The notes below the pieces were generated by a model that did not search any database, had not been told where the DNA came from, and was given only the letters and a program-made list of their open reading frames with translations. DNA of 64,000 nt from Protaetiibacter larvae. Lineage in GTDB: Bacteria > Actinomycetota > Actinomycetes > Actinomycetales > Microbacteriaceae. This document shows positions 30,446-39,183 of this stretch, piece by piece; the stretch's first letter is position 1, and every line of letters begins with the position of its first letter. Location: assembly GCF_008365275.1 (NCBI RefSeq), contig NZ_CP043504.1, positions 744,001 through 808,000 of the forward strand, written 5' to 3'. The translations under genes and the position numbers were made by a program.

Positions 30446-31549
30446 ATGGTCGCCGACCCCCCTCGCCCCCGCCTGACGCCTGCGATGGCCGACATCCGTC
30501 GCGCCGTGCGCGAGTCGCTGGCCGGCCTCGCTCCCGCCGCCGCATCCCCCACAACTGCGAGAAATGCAGGAGTTCTGGCGGCGGATGCCCGTACCGGCGG
30601 GGATGCGGATGCGGCTGGGGGCGGATCTCCTGCATTTCTCGCAGGGCCGCTCGTGCTGGTGGCGCTCTCGGGGGGCGCGGACTCGCTCGCGCTCGCCGCG
30701 GCGGCCGCGTTCGAGGCGCCGCGTGCCGGGCTGCGGGCGGGTGCGGTGATCGTCGACCACGGGCTGCAGGCGGGGTCGGATGCAGTCGCCGCGCGGGCGG
30801 CGGATCAGGCGCGCGCGCTCGGGCTGGACCCGGTGCTCGTGCGCCGCGTGCAGGTGGGTGCGACGGGCGGTCCGGAGGCGGCCGCACGCGAGGCCCGCTA
30901 TGCGGCGCTCACCGCTGCAGCGACGGAGCTCGACGCGGCGGCGCTCCTGCTGGCCCACACCCTCGACGACCAGGCGGAGACCGTGCTGCTGGGGCTCGCC
31001 CGCGGCAGCGGCGGCGGCAGCCTGCAGGGCATGTCACCGGATGCGGGGCTGCTGAAGCGGCCGCTGCTCGGCATCCGCCGCGCCGCCACGCGGCAGGCCT
31101 GCGCCGACCAGGGCCTCGAGCCCTGGGACGATCCGCACAACCTCGACCCCTCCTACGCCCGGGTGCGGGTGCGCGAGCGGGTGCTGCCGGTGCTCGAAGC
31201 CGAGCTCGGCCCGGGGATCGCCGAGGCGCTCGCCCGCACCGCCGAGCAGTCGCGGGAAGACGGCGAGGCGTTCCAGCAGCAGATCGAGGAGTTCATCGAG
31301 GACGTCTGCGAGCCGGCCGAGGCGGGCATCGCGGTGTCGGTGGCGGCGCTCGCGGCCAACCCTTCGGCGCTGCGGCAGCGCGTCATCCGCTACGTGGTGG
31401 GCGCCGAGTTCGGGGTGTCCCTCAGCCGAGCGCAGACCCTCGAGGTGGCACGGCTCGTGACCGATTGGCACGGCCAGGACGCTATCCACCTGCCGGGTCT
31501 CACCGCCCGCCGCGAGGCCGGCCTGCTGGTGTTCGCCGCCGTCGAGTAG
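30446..31549 (+). CDS. tilS: tRNA(Ile)-lysidine synthetase with an in-frame palindromic insertion
   Basis: A 367-residue enzyme that converts cytidine-34 of tRNA-Ile(CAU) to lysidine. The ATP-pyrophosphatase loop [12 protein letters not shown] lies near residue 75, and [14 protein letters not shown] and [10 protein letters not shown] are typical. The residues coded by 30555-30644 (about 37-66, [20 protein letters not shown] and on) arise from a 90-bp inverted-repeat element occurring twice elsewhere in the window. Ninety bases equal 30 codons, so the frame is kept and the insertion sits in a variable N-terminal extension before the P-loop. The ATG is 6 nt after TAACTT. First gene of the ftsH-fol region. 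Confidence 0.93.
   Translation: MVADPPRPRLTPAMADIRRAVRESLAGLAPAAASPTTARNAGVLAADARTGGDADAAGGGSPAFLAGPLVLVALSGGADSLALAAAAAFEAPRAGLRAGAVIVDHGLQAGSDAVAARAADQARALGLDPVLVRRVQVGATGGPEAAAREARYAALTAAATELDAAALLLAHTLDDQAETVLLGLARGSGGGSLQGMSPDAGLLKRPLLGIRRAATRQACADQGLEPWDDPHNLDPSYARVRVRERVLPVLEAELGPGIAEALARTAEQSREDGEAFQQQIEEFIEDVCEPAEAGIAVSVAALAANPSALRQRVIRYVVGAEFGVSLSRAQTLEVARLVTDWHGQDAIHLPGLTARREAGLLVFAAVE
30555..30644. repeat. AAATGCAGGAG palindromic element, copy 2 (inside tilS)
   Basis: Perfect 18-bp arms CTGCGAGAAATGCAGGAG (30555-30572) and its inverse (30627-30644) enclose 54 bp of GC-rich sequence. The arm core is shared with 13964 and 59841. Total length is 90 bp. Confidence 0.9.
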
Positions 31550-31558
31550 GCGTCGGGC

Positions 31559-31610
31559 GCGGTTTCGGCCGGATGGCACCGACGCAACCGCGCCATCTGG
31601 CCGAAACCGC
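31559..31610. repeat. Stem-loop between tilS and hpt
   Basis: GCGGTTTCGGCCGGATGG (31559-31576) pairs with CCATCTGGCCGAAACCGC (31593-31610), 17 of 18 positions, around a 16-base loop. Another copy is not found in the window. It may terminate tilS or separate it from hpt, which has its own -10 box. Confidence 0.6.
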
Positions 31611-31647
31611 ACCACGACCTCCGCAAACACCGCAATAGGCTGGGCGC

Positions 31648-32199
31648 ATGGAGCCGGCCGACATCCAGGGTGACCTGACGGAGGTGCTGCTCAGCGAGGC
31701 CGAGATCCAGGTGCGGATCGCCGAGCTGTGCCGCGAGATCGAACGCGACTACCAGGGGCGCCCGCTGCTGCTCGTCGGCGTGCTCAAGGGCGCCGTCATG
31801 GTGATGGCCGACCTCTCCCGGGAGCTGCGCCGCGATGTCGAAATCGACTGGATGGCGGTGAGCTCCTACGGCGCCGGCACCGAGTCGAGTGGCGTGGTGC
31901 GCATCCTCAAGGACCTCGACACCGATCTCACCGACCGCCACGTGCTCATCGTGGAGGACATCGTCGATTCGGGTCTCACGCTCTCCTGGCTGCGCGAGAA
32001 CCTGTCGAGCCGCGGGGCGGCGAGCGTCGAGATCTGCGCACTGCTGCGCAAGCCCGAGGCGGCGAAGGTCGACGTGGATGCGCGGTATGTGGGCTTCGAG
32101 ATCCCGAACCATTTCGTCGTGGGCTACGGCCTCGACTACGCCGAGCGGTACCGCAACCTGCGTGCCGTCGGCATCCTCTCCCCCCACGTCTACAGCTGA
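31648..32199 (+). CDS. hpt: Hypoxanthine phosphoribosyltransferase
   Basis: A 183-residue purine-salvage enzyme that makes IMP or GMP from hypoxanthine or guanine and PRPP. The PRPP-binding motif [17 protein letters not shown] lies near residue 100. [14 protein letters not shown] and [10 protein letters not shown] (flexible loop) precede it, and the base-recognition region [17 protein letters not shown] follows. The ATG lies 6 nt after TAGGCT. The tilS-hpt-ftsH order is conserved from Bacillus to actinobacteria. Confidence 0.97.
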   Translation: MEPADIQGDLTEVLLSEAEIQVRIAELCREIERDYQGRPLLLVGVLKGAVMVMADLSRELRRDVEIDWMAVSSYGAGTESSGVVRILKDLDTDLTDRHVLIVEDIVDSGLTLSWLRENLSSRGAASVEICALLRKPEAAKVDVDARYVGFEIPNHFVVGYGLDYAERYRNLRAVGILSPHVYS

Positions 32200-32200
32200 C

Positions 32201-32278
32201 CGTGGCGCGGCTGGAGCCGCGCCACGGGGGCGGGGGAAACGCCTCCCGCCACGAGGTCGCGGCTCCAGCCGCGCCACG
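32201..32278. repeat. 78-bp inverted repeat between hpt and ftsH
   Basis: Perfect 21-bp arms at 32201-32221 and 32258-32278, containing GCGCGGCTGGAGCCGCG, which is itself nearly self-complementary. It begins one base after the hpt stop codon, so it may form the hpt terminator while leaving the ftsH promoter (TAGCCT at 32331) free. Confidence 0.75.
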
Positions 32279-32330
32279 ACCCCCACTTAGCCTCCGGCGA
32301 ACACGCAGGTGGCGTGAAGCGGCCGGGCGG

Positions 32331-32381
32331 TAGCCTGACAGTCACGTTTCAGAGGAAGGATGCGGGCTCAGGCCCGCTCTC
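32331..32381 (+). promoter_or_regulatory. ftsH promoter and hairpin-bridged ribosome binding site
   Basis: TAGCCT (32331-32336) is the -10 candidate. The Shine-Dalgarno AGGAAGG (32353-32359) is 22 nt from the ATG, too far for normal use. Between them GCGGGC-TCAG-GCCCGC (32362-32377) forms a perfect 6-bp hairpin. Folding it leaves only 6 unpaired bases between Shine-Dalgarno and start. Confidence 0.55.
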
Positions 32382-34397
32382 ATGGACTTCAAGCGCATCT
32401 TCCGCGGCCCGCTCGTCTACATCGTGCTGGGCGCGATCATCCTGATCGTGGGCTTCAACCTGCTCACCGCATCCGGATTCCGCCAGGTCACCACCCAGCA
32501 GGGCCTCGAGCTGCTGTCGGGTTCGACCGTCGAGAAGGTCAAGATCGTCGACGGCGAGCAGCGCGTCGACCTGACCCTCACGAAGGCGTACGTCGTCGAC
32601 GACGTCGACAAGGGCAAGGCCGTCCAGTTCTACTACGTCGCCCCGCGTGGCGCCGAGGTGGTCGACGCCATCAACGCCGCCGACGTGAAGTTCGACGACG
32701 AGGTGCCGCAGACCAACTGGTTCACGAGCCTGCTCGGCATCCTGATCCCGTTCCTGCTCATCGGGCTCATCTTCTGGTTCCTGTTCTCGAGCATGCAGGG
32801 CGGCGGCAACCGCGTCATGCAGTTCGGCAAGTCGCGCGCGAAGCTCGTCTCGAAGGAGAGCCCGAAGGTCACCTTCAGCGATGTCGCCGGCGCCGACGAG
32901 GCGGTCGAGGAGCTCCATGAGATCAAGGAGTTCCTGAAGGACCCGGCCAAGTTCCAGGCGGTCGGCGCGCGCATCCCGAAGGGCGTGCTGCTGTACGGCC
33001 CCCCCGGAACCGGCAAGACCCTGCTTGCCCGCGCGGTCGCCGGCGAGGCGGGCGTGCCCTTCTACTCGATCTCGGGATCGGATTTCGTGGAGATGTTCGT
33101 GGGCGTCGGCGCGAGCCGCGTGCGCGACCTGTTCGACCAGGCGAAGCAGAACTCGCCGGCGATCATCTTCGTGGACGAGATCGACGCCGTGGGACGTCAC
33201 CGCGGCGCGGGTCTCGGCGGCGGCCACGACGAGCGCGAGCAGACCCTCAACCAGCTGCTCGTCGAGATGGACGGCTTCGATGTGAAGACGAACGTCATCC
33301 TCATCGCCGCCACCAACCGCCCCGACATCCTCGACCCCGCCCTGTTGCGTCCGGGTCGTTTCGACCGTCAGATCGGCGTCGACGCGCCCGACCTGAAGGG
33401 CCGCGAGAAGATCCTCGAGACCCACGCCAAGGGCAAGCCGATGTCGAAGAGCGTGGATCTCGCGGTCCTCGCGCGGAAGACCCCCGGCTTCACGGGCGCC
33501 GACCTCGCGAACGTGCTCAACGAGGCGGCCCTGCTCACCGCCCGCAGCAACGCGCAGCTCATCGACAACCGTGCCCTGGATGAGGCGGTCGACCGCGTGA
33601 TCGCCGGTCCGCAGCGCCGCACCCGCGTGATGAAGGACAAGGAGAAGCTCATCACCGCGTACCACGAGGGCGGTCACGCGCTCGCGGCGGCGGCGATGCG
33701 GCACACCGACCCCGTGACGAAGGTCACCATCCTGCCGCGCGGCCGTGCCCTCGGCTACACGATGGTGCTGCCGCTGGAGGACAAGTACTCGGTCACCCGC
33801 AACGAACTGCTCGACCAGCTGACCTACGCGATGGGCGGCCGCGTGGCCGAGGAGATCGTCTTCCACGACCCCACGACGGGCGCGAGCAACGACATCGAGA
33901 AGGCCACCGCGACGGCCCGCAAGATGGTCACCGAGTACGGCATGAGCGCCAACATCGGCGCCGTGAAGCTCGGCCAGTCGCAGGGCGAGGTGTTCCTCGG
34001 GCGCGACATGGGCCACCAGCGCGACTACTCGGAGGAGGTCGCCGAGAAGGTGGATGTGGAGGTGCGTCAGCTCATCGAGCAGGCTCACGACGAGGCGTAC
34101 CGGGTGCTCAGCGACAACCGCGACATCCTCGACACGCTCGCCCGCGAGCTCATCGAGAAGGAGACGCTCGACCACAACCAGCTCGCCGAGATCTTCGCCG
34201 AGGTGAGGAAGCTCCCCGAGCGTCCGCAGTGGCTGTCGAGCGAGACGCGTCCGATCAGCGACGTGCCCCCGATCGAGATCGGCACCGCGCCGGTCGACCC
34301 GGGCGCGGTGGACGGCGGGGTCGACACCGAGGTGCCTCCGACGAAGCCGAAGCGCACCCCGCGTCCGCGGCAGACGCCCGGCATCGCGACGGCGTAG
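32382..34397 (+). CDS. ftsH: ATP-dependent zinc metalloprotease FtsH
   Basis: A 671-residue membrane-bound AAA+ protease that degrades membrane and regulatory proteins. Two TM segments (about residues 10-28 and 112-134) flank an extracytoplasmic domain. The AAA module has GPPGTGKT, the DEID Walker B and the SRH in [21 protein letters not shown]. The zinc site HEGGH is near residue 427. The C-terminal 60 residues are Pro/Thr/Lys-rich and disordered, as in other actinobacteria. A competing ATG at 32360 opens an out-of-frame ORF that is only a shadow. FolE begins 6 bp after the stop. Confidence 0.97.
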   Translation: MDFKRIFRGPLVYIVLGAIILIVGFNLLTASGFRQVTTQQGLELLSGSTVEKVKIVDGEQRVDLTLTKAYVVDDVDKGKAVQFYYVAPRGAEVVDAINAADVKFDDEVPQTNWFTSLLGILIPFLLIGLIFWFLFSSMQGGGNRVMQFGKSRAKLVSKESPKVTFSDVAGADEAVEELHEIKEFLKDPAKFQAVGARIPKGVLLYGPPGTGKTLLARAVAGEAGVPFYSISGSDFVEMFVGVGASRVRDLFDQAKQNSPAIIFVDEIDAVGRHRGAGLGGGHDEREQTLNQLLVEMDGFDVKTNVILIAATNRPDILDPALLRPGRFDRQIGVDAPDLKGREKILETHAKGKPMSKSVDLAVLARKTPGFTGADLANVLNEAALLTARSNAQLIDNRALDEAVDRVIAGPQRRTRVMKDKEKLITAYHEGGHALAAAAMRHTDPVTKVTILPRGRALGYTMVLPLEDKYSVTRNELLDQLTYAMGGRVAEEIVFHDPTTGASNDIEKATATARKMVTEYGMSANIGAVKLGQSQGEVFLGRDMGHQRDYSEEVAEKVDVEVRQLIEQAHDEAYRVLSDNRDILDTLARELIEKETLDHNQLAEIFAEVRKLPERPQWLSSETRPISDVPPIEIGTAPVDPGAVDGGVDTEVPPTKPKRTPRPRQTPGIATA

Positions 34398-34403
34398 GCG
34401 CCC

Positions 34404-35006
34404 GTGCCGATCGACTCGAAGCGCATCGAGGCGGCCGTCGTCGAGTTGCTGCGGGCGATCGGCGAGGATCCGGCCCGACCGGGGCTCGCCCAGACGCCGG
34501 AGCGGATCGCCGCGTCGTACGGCGAACTGTTCGCAGGGCTCGACGAGGATCCGCTCGAGCACCTCGCCGACGCGGAGGAGTTCACGGGTGAGGCCGACGG
34601 CCTCGGCGATCTGGTGCTCGTGCGCGACATCTCGTTCCGCTCCACCTGCGAGCACCACCTGCTGCCCTTCGTGGGCGTCGCCCACCTGGCCTATGTGCCG
34701 GGGGAGCGCATCGTGGGTCTCGGCAAGCTCGCCCGCGTGGTCGAGACGCTGAGCTCGCGCCCGCAGCTGCAGGAGCGCCTCACCGAGCAGATCGCGGACG
34801 CCCTCGACCAGGGTCTCGCCCCCCGCGGGGCGCTCGTGGTGCTGGATGCCCGCCACGGCTGCGTCTCGGCGCGCGGCACGCGCCAGGTCGACTCCACGAC
34901 GGTCACCGTCGCGAGCCGTGGCACCCTCGCGGAGCCGGCGGCGCAGGCGGGGGTGCTGGCTCTCATCGGCTCCGGGATCGGCGCGGGAGCAGCGGGGACG
35001 CCGTGA
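34404..35006 (+). CDS. folE: GTP cyclohydrolase I
   Basis: A 200-residue enzyme making 7,8-dihydroneopterin triphosphate from GTP, the first folate step. Motifs: RPGLAQTPERIAASY, STCEHHLLPFVGVAHLAYVP (the Cys and His zinc ligands) and VVLDARHGCVSARGTRQ (second zinc Cys). The start is GTG, 6 bp after the ftsH stop. The last four bases, GTGA, overlap the start of folP. First of four folate genes in order of translational coupling. Confidence 0.96.
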   Translation: MPIDSKRIEAAVVELLRAIGEDPARPGLAQTPERIAASYGELFAGLDEDPLEHLADAEEFTGEADGLGDLVLVRDISFRSTCEHHLLPFVGVAHLAYVPGERIVGLGKLARVVETLSSRPQLQERLTEQIADALDQGLAPRGALVVLDARHGCVSARGTRQVDSTTVTVASRGTLAEPAAQAGVLALIGSGIGAGAAGTP

Positions 35007-35800
35007 CCGCGATCCTCGGGATCCTCAACGTGACCCCCGACTCGTTCAGCGACGGCGGGCGATGGGCGCGCCTCGACGACGCCGTCGACCATGCCGCCCG
35101 CATGCACGCGGCGGGCGCCGACTGGGTCGACGTGGGCGGCGAGTCGACCCGGCCCGGCGCGGCCGCGATCGACCCCGACGAGGAGCAGCGTCGCGTCGTG
35201 CCGGTGGTCCGGGCGATCGCGGAGCGCGGCATCCCGGTGTCGATCGACACCCGCAACGCCGCCACGGCATCCGCTGCGATCGAGGCGGGAGCCTCGGTGG
35301 TGAACGACGTCTCGGGGGGTCTGTACGACCCGCACATGCCGGTCGTGGTCGCCGAGACGGGGGTGCGCTTCGTGGTCATGCACTGGCGGGGCGGGGCGGA
35401 TGTGGAGCCGCAGTACATCGACGTCGTCTCGGAGGTGCGCGCGGAGCTCAAGGCGCGGATCGCGGAACTCGTGGTGATCGGGGTGCGGCCCGATCGCATC
35501 ATCGTGGATCCGGGTCTCGGCTTCTCGAAGACGGCGGAGCACAACTGGGAGCTGCTGCGTCGACTCGACGAGCTCACCCCGCTCGCGCCCGTGCTGGTCG
35601 GCGCCTCGCGCAAGCGCTTCATCGGGCGGCTGCTGCCCGACAACGCGCCGCTCGGCAAGCGCGACGCCCCGACGGCGACGATCAGCGCGCTCGCGGCGCA
35701 GGCGGGGGCGTGGGGCGTTCGCGTTCACGACGTGCCATCGACGAGACTGGCACTGGATGTCTGGGAGCACTGGCAAGGAGGCCACGGTGACCGCGCCTGA
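35003..35800 (+). CDS. folP: Dihydropteroate synthase
   Basis: A 265-residue TIM-barrel enzyme that joins p-aminobenzoate to hydroxymethyl-dihydropterin diphosphate; the sulfonamide target. Signatures: GILNVTPDSFSDGGRW at the N-terminus, DVGGESTRPGA, VDPGLGFSKTAEHN and VGASRKRFIG. The GTG start overlaps the folE stop (GTGA). Its 3' end overlaps folB by 14 bp. Confidence 0.96.
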   Translation: MTAILGILNVTPDSFSDGGRWARLDDAVDHAARMHAAGADWVDVGGESTRPGAAAIDPDEEQRRVVPVVRAIAERGIPVSIDTRNAATASAAIEAGASVVNDVSGGLYDPHMPVVVAETGVRFVVMHWRGGADVEPQYIDVVSEVRAELKARIAELVVIGVRPDRIIVDPGLGFSKTAEHNWELLRRLDELTPLAPVLVGASRKRFIGRLLPDNAPLGKRDAPTATISALAAQAGAWGVRVHDVPSTRLALDVWEHWQGGHGDRA

Positions 35801-36155
35801 CGAGATCACGCTGACGGGCCTGCGGGCCATCGGCTACCACGGCGTCTACGAGCAGGAGCGCGTCGAGGGCCAGCTGTTCATCGTGGACGTGACCTTGCAC
35901 CTCTCGCTCGCGGCGGCCGCTTCGGGCGACGACCTGAACGCGACGGTGCACTACGGCGAGCTCGCCGACAAGGTGGTGCGGGCGGTGGAGTCGGATCCCG
36001 TGGATCTGATCGAGACGGTCGCCGAGCGGGTGGCGAACCTGGCACTCGCCTACCCGGTCGTGGACACGGTGACGGTGACCGTGCACAAGCCGAGCGCCCC
36101 GATCGCGGTGCCGTTCGCGGATGTCAGCGTCACGATCCGCCGGGGCCGCTCGTGA
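35787..36155 (+). CDS. folB: Dihydroneopterin aldolase
   Basis: A 122-residue aldolase converting dihydroneopterin to hydroxymethyl-dihydropterin. Signature pieces are LTGLRAIGYHGVYEQERVEGQ and HYGELADKVVRAVES, with the catalytic Lys in VHKPSAPI near the end. I chose GTG at 35787 (VTAPDEITL), which has AAGGAGG a few bases before it, over an in-frame ATG at 35757. Its stop overlaps the folK start by GTGA. Confidence 0.95.
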   Translation: MTAPDEITLTGLRAIGYHGVYEQERVEGQLFIVDVTLHLSLAAAASGDDLNATVHYGELADKVVRAVESDPVDLIETVAERVANLALAYPVVDTVTVTVHKPSAPIAVPFADVSVTIRRGRS

Positions 36156-36640
36156 CTACCCCGACGCGCGCCGTCGTGGCCTTCGGGGCGAACCTGGGGG
36201 ACCGCGAGGCGACGCTGCTGTCGGCGGCCCGCGAGCTGGCCGACTCCGAGGGCGTGGTGCTGCGGGCCGTCGCCCCGGTGATCGAGACGCCGGCGCTGCG
36301 TCCGCACGGGGTCGATCCGGAGGCGCCCGCCTACCTCAACACGGTCGCCCTGATCGACACGACCCTGTCGCCCGCCGCGCTGCACGCGGTGCTGCGCCGC
36401 GTGGAGGACGCCCACGGTCGGGTGCGCGCCGAACGCTGGGGCGACCGCACCCTCGACCTCGATCTCATCGTCTACGGCGAGCTGCAGCAGGACGACCCCG
36501 AGTTGACGCTGCCGCATCCGCGCGCCCACGAACGCGCCTTCGTGCTCGGCCCGTGGCTCGCGGTGGATGCGGATGCCGTGCTCCCCGGCCGCGGCCGGGT
36601 GTCCGCGCTGCTGGCCGCGCTCGAGGAGGAGGGCTCGTGA
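36152..36640 (+). CDS. folK: 2-amino-4-hydroxy-6-hydroxymethyldihydropteridine diphosphokinase
   Basis: A 162-residue HPPK that transfers pyrophosphate from ATP to hydroxymethyl-dihydropterin. Signatures: AFGANLGDREATL, RWGDRTLDLDLIVYG (metal-binding D-x-D) and LPHPRAHERAFVLGPW. It links FolB to FolP in the pathway. GTG start and GTGA-type overlaps on both sides show tight coupling. Confidence 0.96.
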   Translation: MTTPTRAVVAFGANLGDREATLLSAARELADSEGVVLRAVAPVIETPALRPHGVDPEAPAYLNTVALIDTTLSPAALHAVLRRVEDAHGRVRAERWGDRTLDLDLIVYGELQQDDPELTLPHPRAHERAFVLGPWLAVDADAVLPGRGRVSALLAALEEEGS

Positions 36641-37107
36641 CGCGCACCCGCCCCGGCGCGCTCGTGCTGCTGGCGGGGATCGGCGCGGTCGCCGCGTTCC
36701 TGCTGCAGCTGGGCCTGGGCGCGCTCGGCTACTCGAAGCTCGTGCCGCAGTTGTCGCTCTCGGTGACGCTCGCCGTGATCGCCGTGGTGGTGGTGGCGCT
36801 CGCGGTGCCGATCCGGCGTGCCACGCGCAGCACGGTGAAGCGCCGCGTGGACCCGTTCTACGCGACCCGGGTGGTGCTCATCGCGAAGGCGAGTTCGATC
36901 ACCGGCTCGCTCCTCGCGGGTGGCGCCGCCGGGGTGCTCGTGGAGCTGCTCGTCCGGCCGGTCTCGGCGTCGTCGTCGGTGTGGAGCGCGGTGGCGATGC
37001 TGGTGGCGGCGCTGCTGCTGCTCGCGGCGGGGCTCGTGGCGGAGAGCCTCTGCACGGTGCCGCCGGACGACGACGAGCGGCATCCGCCGGGAACCGCGGC
37101 ATCCTGA
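36637..37107 (+). CDS. DUF3180 family membrane protein
   Basis: A 156-residue protein with four hydrophobic helices (about 8-30, 38-60, 83-105 and 115-137). The central DPFYATRVVLIAKASSITGSL is typical of the DUF3180 family, found in actinobacteria directly after folK. Function is unknown. GTG start overlapping the folK stop. Confidence 0.85.
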   Translation: MTRTRPGALVLLAGIGAVAAFLLQLGLGALGYSKLVPQLSLSVTLAVIAVVVVALAVPIRRATRSTVKRRVDPFYATRVVLIAKASSITGSLLAGGAAGVLVELLVRPVSASSSVWSAVAMLVAALLLLAAGLVAESLCTVPPDDDERHPPGTAAS

Positions 37108-37123
37108 CCGGTAGCGTGAACCC

Positions 37124-37648
37124 GTGACCGACGACGCCGCCCCCGTGACCGCCGCACCCACCGGGCAGCGGCTCGATCCCGTGCCGGGCGAGTGGCGGCG
37201 GGTGTCGCCGAAGTACCTGGTGGTCGACCTGGTGTCCACCCTCATCGGCGGTGCGATCGCGACCGCGGCGACCGCCCTGCCCGCGACGCTCTTCGGCTGG
37301 GGCGTGTGGTGGTGGCTGCTGCCGGCCGCGGTCGCGCTGGTCTCGCTCGTGGGGCTCGCGCTGACCCCGCGCCGGGTGCGCTCGATCGGCTACCGGCTGC
37401 GGGACGACGATCTGCTGTTCCGCCGCGGCATCATGTTCCAGCGTTTCGTGGCGGTGCCTTTCGGGCGGATGCAGCTCGTCGACATCACGCGCGGCCCGAT
37501 CGTGCGCGCACTCGGCCTCGCCGAGCTCAAGCTCGTGACGGCCGCCGCATCGAGCGGCGTCGTCATCCCGGGCCTGCCGCTCGCCGAGGCGGAGGAGCTG
37601 CGCGACCACCTCGTGGCGCTCGCCGAGACGCGTCGGGCGGGGCTGTGA
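37124..37648 (+). CDS. PH domain-containing membrane protein (YdbS-like)
   Basis: A 174-residue protein with two TM helices (about 38-60 and 63-82) followed by one bacterial PH (bPH2/DUF304) domain with the characteristic RGIMFQRFVAVPFGRMQLVD and LGLAELKLVTAAA. GTG start 6 nt after TAGCGT. It forms a pair with the larger PH protein that follows; such pairs resemble Bacillus YdbS/YdbT. Precise role is unknown. Confidence 0.85.
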   Translation: MTDDAAPVTAAPTGQRLDPVPGEWRRVSPKYLVVDLVSTLIGGAIATAATALPATLFGWGVWWWLLPAAVALVSLVGLALTPRRVRSIGYRLRDDDLLFRRGIMFQRFVAVPFGRMQLVDITRGPIVRALGLAELKLVTAAASSGVVIPGLPLAEAEELRDHLVALAETRRAGL

Positions 37649-39183
37649 CCCAGCTCGCCGACGGCTCCTGGCACCGACTGCACCCGGCGACGCCTCTGCT
37701 GCGCGGCGGGATCGCGTTCCTCGCGCTGCTCGGGATCGTCATCGCGAACCTCCGCGAACGGCTCGTCGAGTTCTTCATCCCCGGCGTCGAATGCCCGGAG
37801 TCGCTGTGCTCGGAGGACCCGATCTCGGTCATCCTCGACCGGTACCTGCTCCTCGCGGTGCTCGTGGCGGCGGTCGTGCTGCTGCTCATCGTGGCGTTGT
37901 TCTGGCTCTCCTGGCGGATGCACACCTTCCGGGTCACCGAGGAGGTCGTGGAGGTGCGTTCCGGGGTGGTGTTCCGCTCGCACCGCAAGGCCCGGCTCGA
38001 TCGCGTGCAGGGCATCAACGTGAGCCGCCCGCTCGTCGCGCGCATCTTCGGTGCAGCCCGCTTGGAGATCAGCGCGGCCGGCTCCGACGCGAACATGCAG
38101 CTCGCCTACCTCACGAGCGCCAACGCCGACGGTTTGCGGGCCGAGATCCTCAGCCGCGCGTCGGGCATCCGGGCGCAGGCCGCGTCCGCGTCGGCGTCGG
38201 AGGCGAACGGGGATGCGCCCGCCGCGCCCGCGGGACTCGGCGAGGTGGCCCGTCAGCGCATCGACGAGTTCCTGGCACCCGAACTCGACCCGAACCTCGC
38301 TCCGCCGCAATCGGTCGTGACGATGCACGCCGGGCGTCTCGTCGGGTCGACCGCGTTGAGCTTCGGGACGATCTTCTTCGTGCTCGTGATCGTCGTGCTG
38401 GCGATCGTCATGACCGCCACCGACGGCGGGCCGTACCTGCTGTTCGCGACCATCCCCGTGCTGTTCGGCTTCGGCTCCTTCCTCGCGAACCGCATCGTCA
38501 AGTCGCTGCGGTACTCGATCGCGGCCACCCCCGACGGGGTGCGGGTGGGCTTCGGGCTGCTGTCGACGAGCAACGAGACGATCCCGCCCGGCCGCATCCA
38601 CAGCGTCGAGATCTCGCAGGAGCTGCTGTGGCGTCCCGCCGACTGGTGGACGGTCCGGGTGAACCTGGCCTCGCACTCCTCCGCGAAGGGGGCGGCGGGG
38701 CAGCGCAGCACCACGATCCTCCCGGTGGGTTCCCGGGTCGAGGTGCTCAAGGTGCTCGAGCTCGTGCTTCCCGGGCTCGTGACGGAGGCGACCCGTTGGC
38801 AGATCGAGGGCGGCCTCGACGACGCACGCCACGGCGACGGCTTCACCACCTCCCCGCGCCGGGCCGCGATCCTGCGGTGGTTCTCCTGGCGGCGCAACGG
38901 CTTCCTGCTGTTCCCGGATGCCGTGGTGCTGCGCCGCGGCGCGATCTGGCGTTCGCTCATCGTGGTGCCGACGGCCCGCACGCAGAGCGTCGACGTCCGG
39001 CAGGGGCCGCTCGAGCGGGCGCTCGGGCTCTCGGCCGTGCAGGTGCACACCGTGTCGGGTCCGGTGAGCGCACGCATCGGCGCCCTCGACGTGCGGGACG
39101 CCTCCCGCCTGTTCCGCGGCGTCGCCGCGGCGGGGGTCGCGGCGATCGAGGCGGATCGCTCGCACCGCTGGGGCGCCGCGTGA
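37645..39183 (+). CDS. PH domain-containing membrane protein, multiple domains (YdbT-like)
   Basis: A 512-residue protein with about four TM helices (residues 20-36, 65-90, 235-255 and 260-280). Three bPH2/DUF304 modules each carry an RxQGI/RIHSVEI/RTQSVDV-type strand (RKARLDRVQGINVSRPL; PPGRIHSVEIS; ARTQSVDVRQGPLERALGLS). GTG start overlaps the preceding stop by GTGA, so the two PH proteins are co-translated and may form a complex. Confidence 0.85.
   Translation: MTQLADGSWHRLHPATPLLRGGIAFLALLGIVIANLRERLVEFFIPGVECPESLCSEDPISVILDRYLLLAVLVAAVVLLLIVALFWLSWRMHTFRVTEEVVEVRSGVVFRSHRKARLDRVQGINVSRPLVARIFGAARLEISAAGSDANMQLAYLTSANADGLRAEILSRASGIRAQAASASASEANGDAPAAPAGLGEVARQRIDEFLAPELDPNLAPPQSVVTMHAGRLVGSTALSFGTIFFVLVIVVLAIVMTATDGGPYLLFATIPVLFGFGSFLANRIVKSLRYSIAATPDGVRVGFGLLSTSNETIPPGRIHSVEISQELLWRPADWWTVRVNLASHSSAKGAAGQRSTTILPVGSRVEVLKVLELVLPGLVTEATRWQIEGGLDDARHGDGFTTSPRRAAILRWFSWRRNGFLLFPDAVVLRRGAIWRSLIVVPTARTQSVDVRQGPLERALGLSAVQVHTVSGPVSARIGALDVRDASRLFRGVAAAGVAAIEADRSHRWGAA

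Noticed and set aside
32360-32920. 186-codon ORF starting at the ATG beside the ftsH ribosome binding site
   Set aside because: Arg/Gly/His-rich out-of-frame shadow of ftsH; no protein-like pattern.
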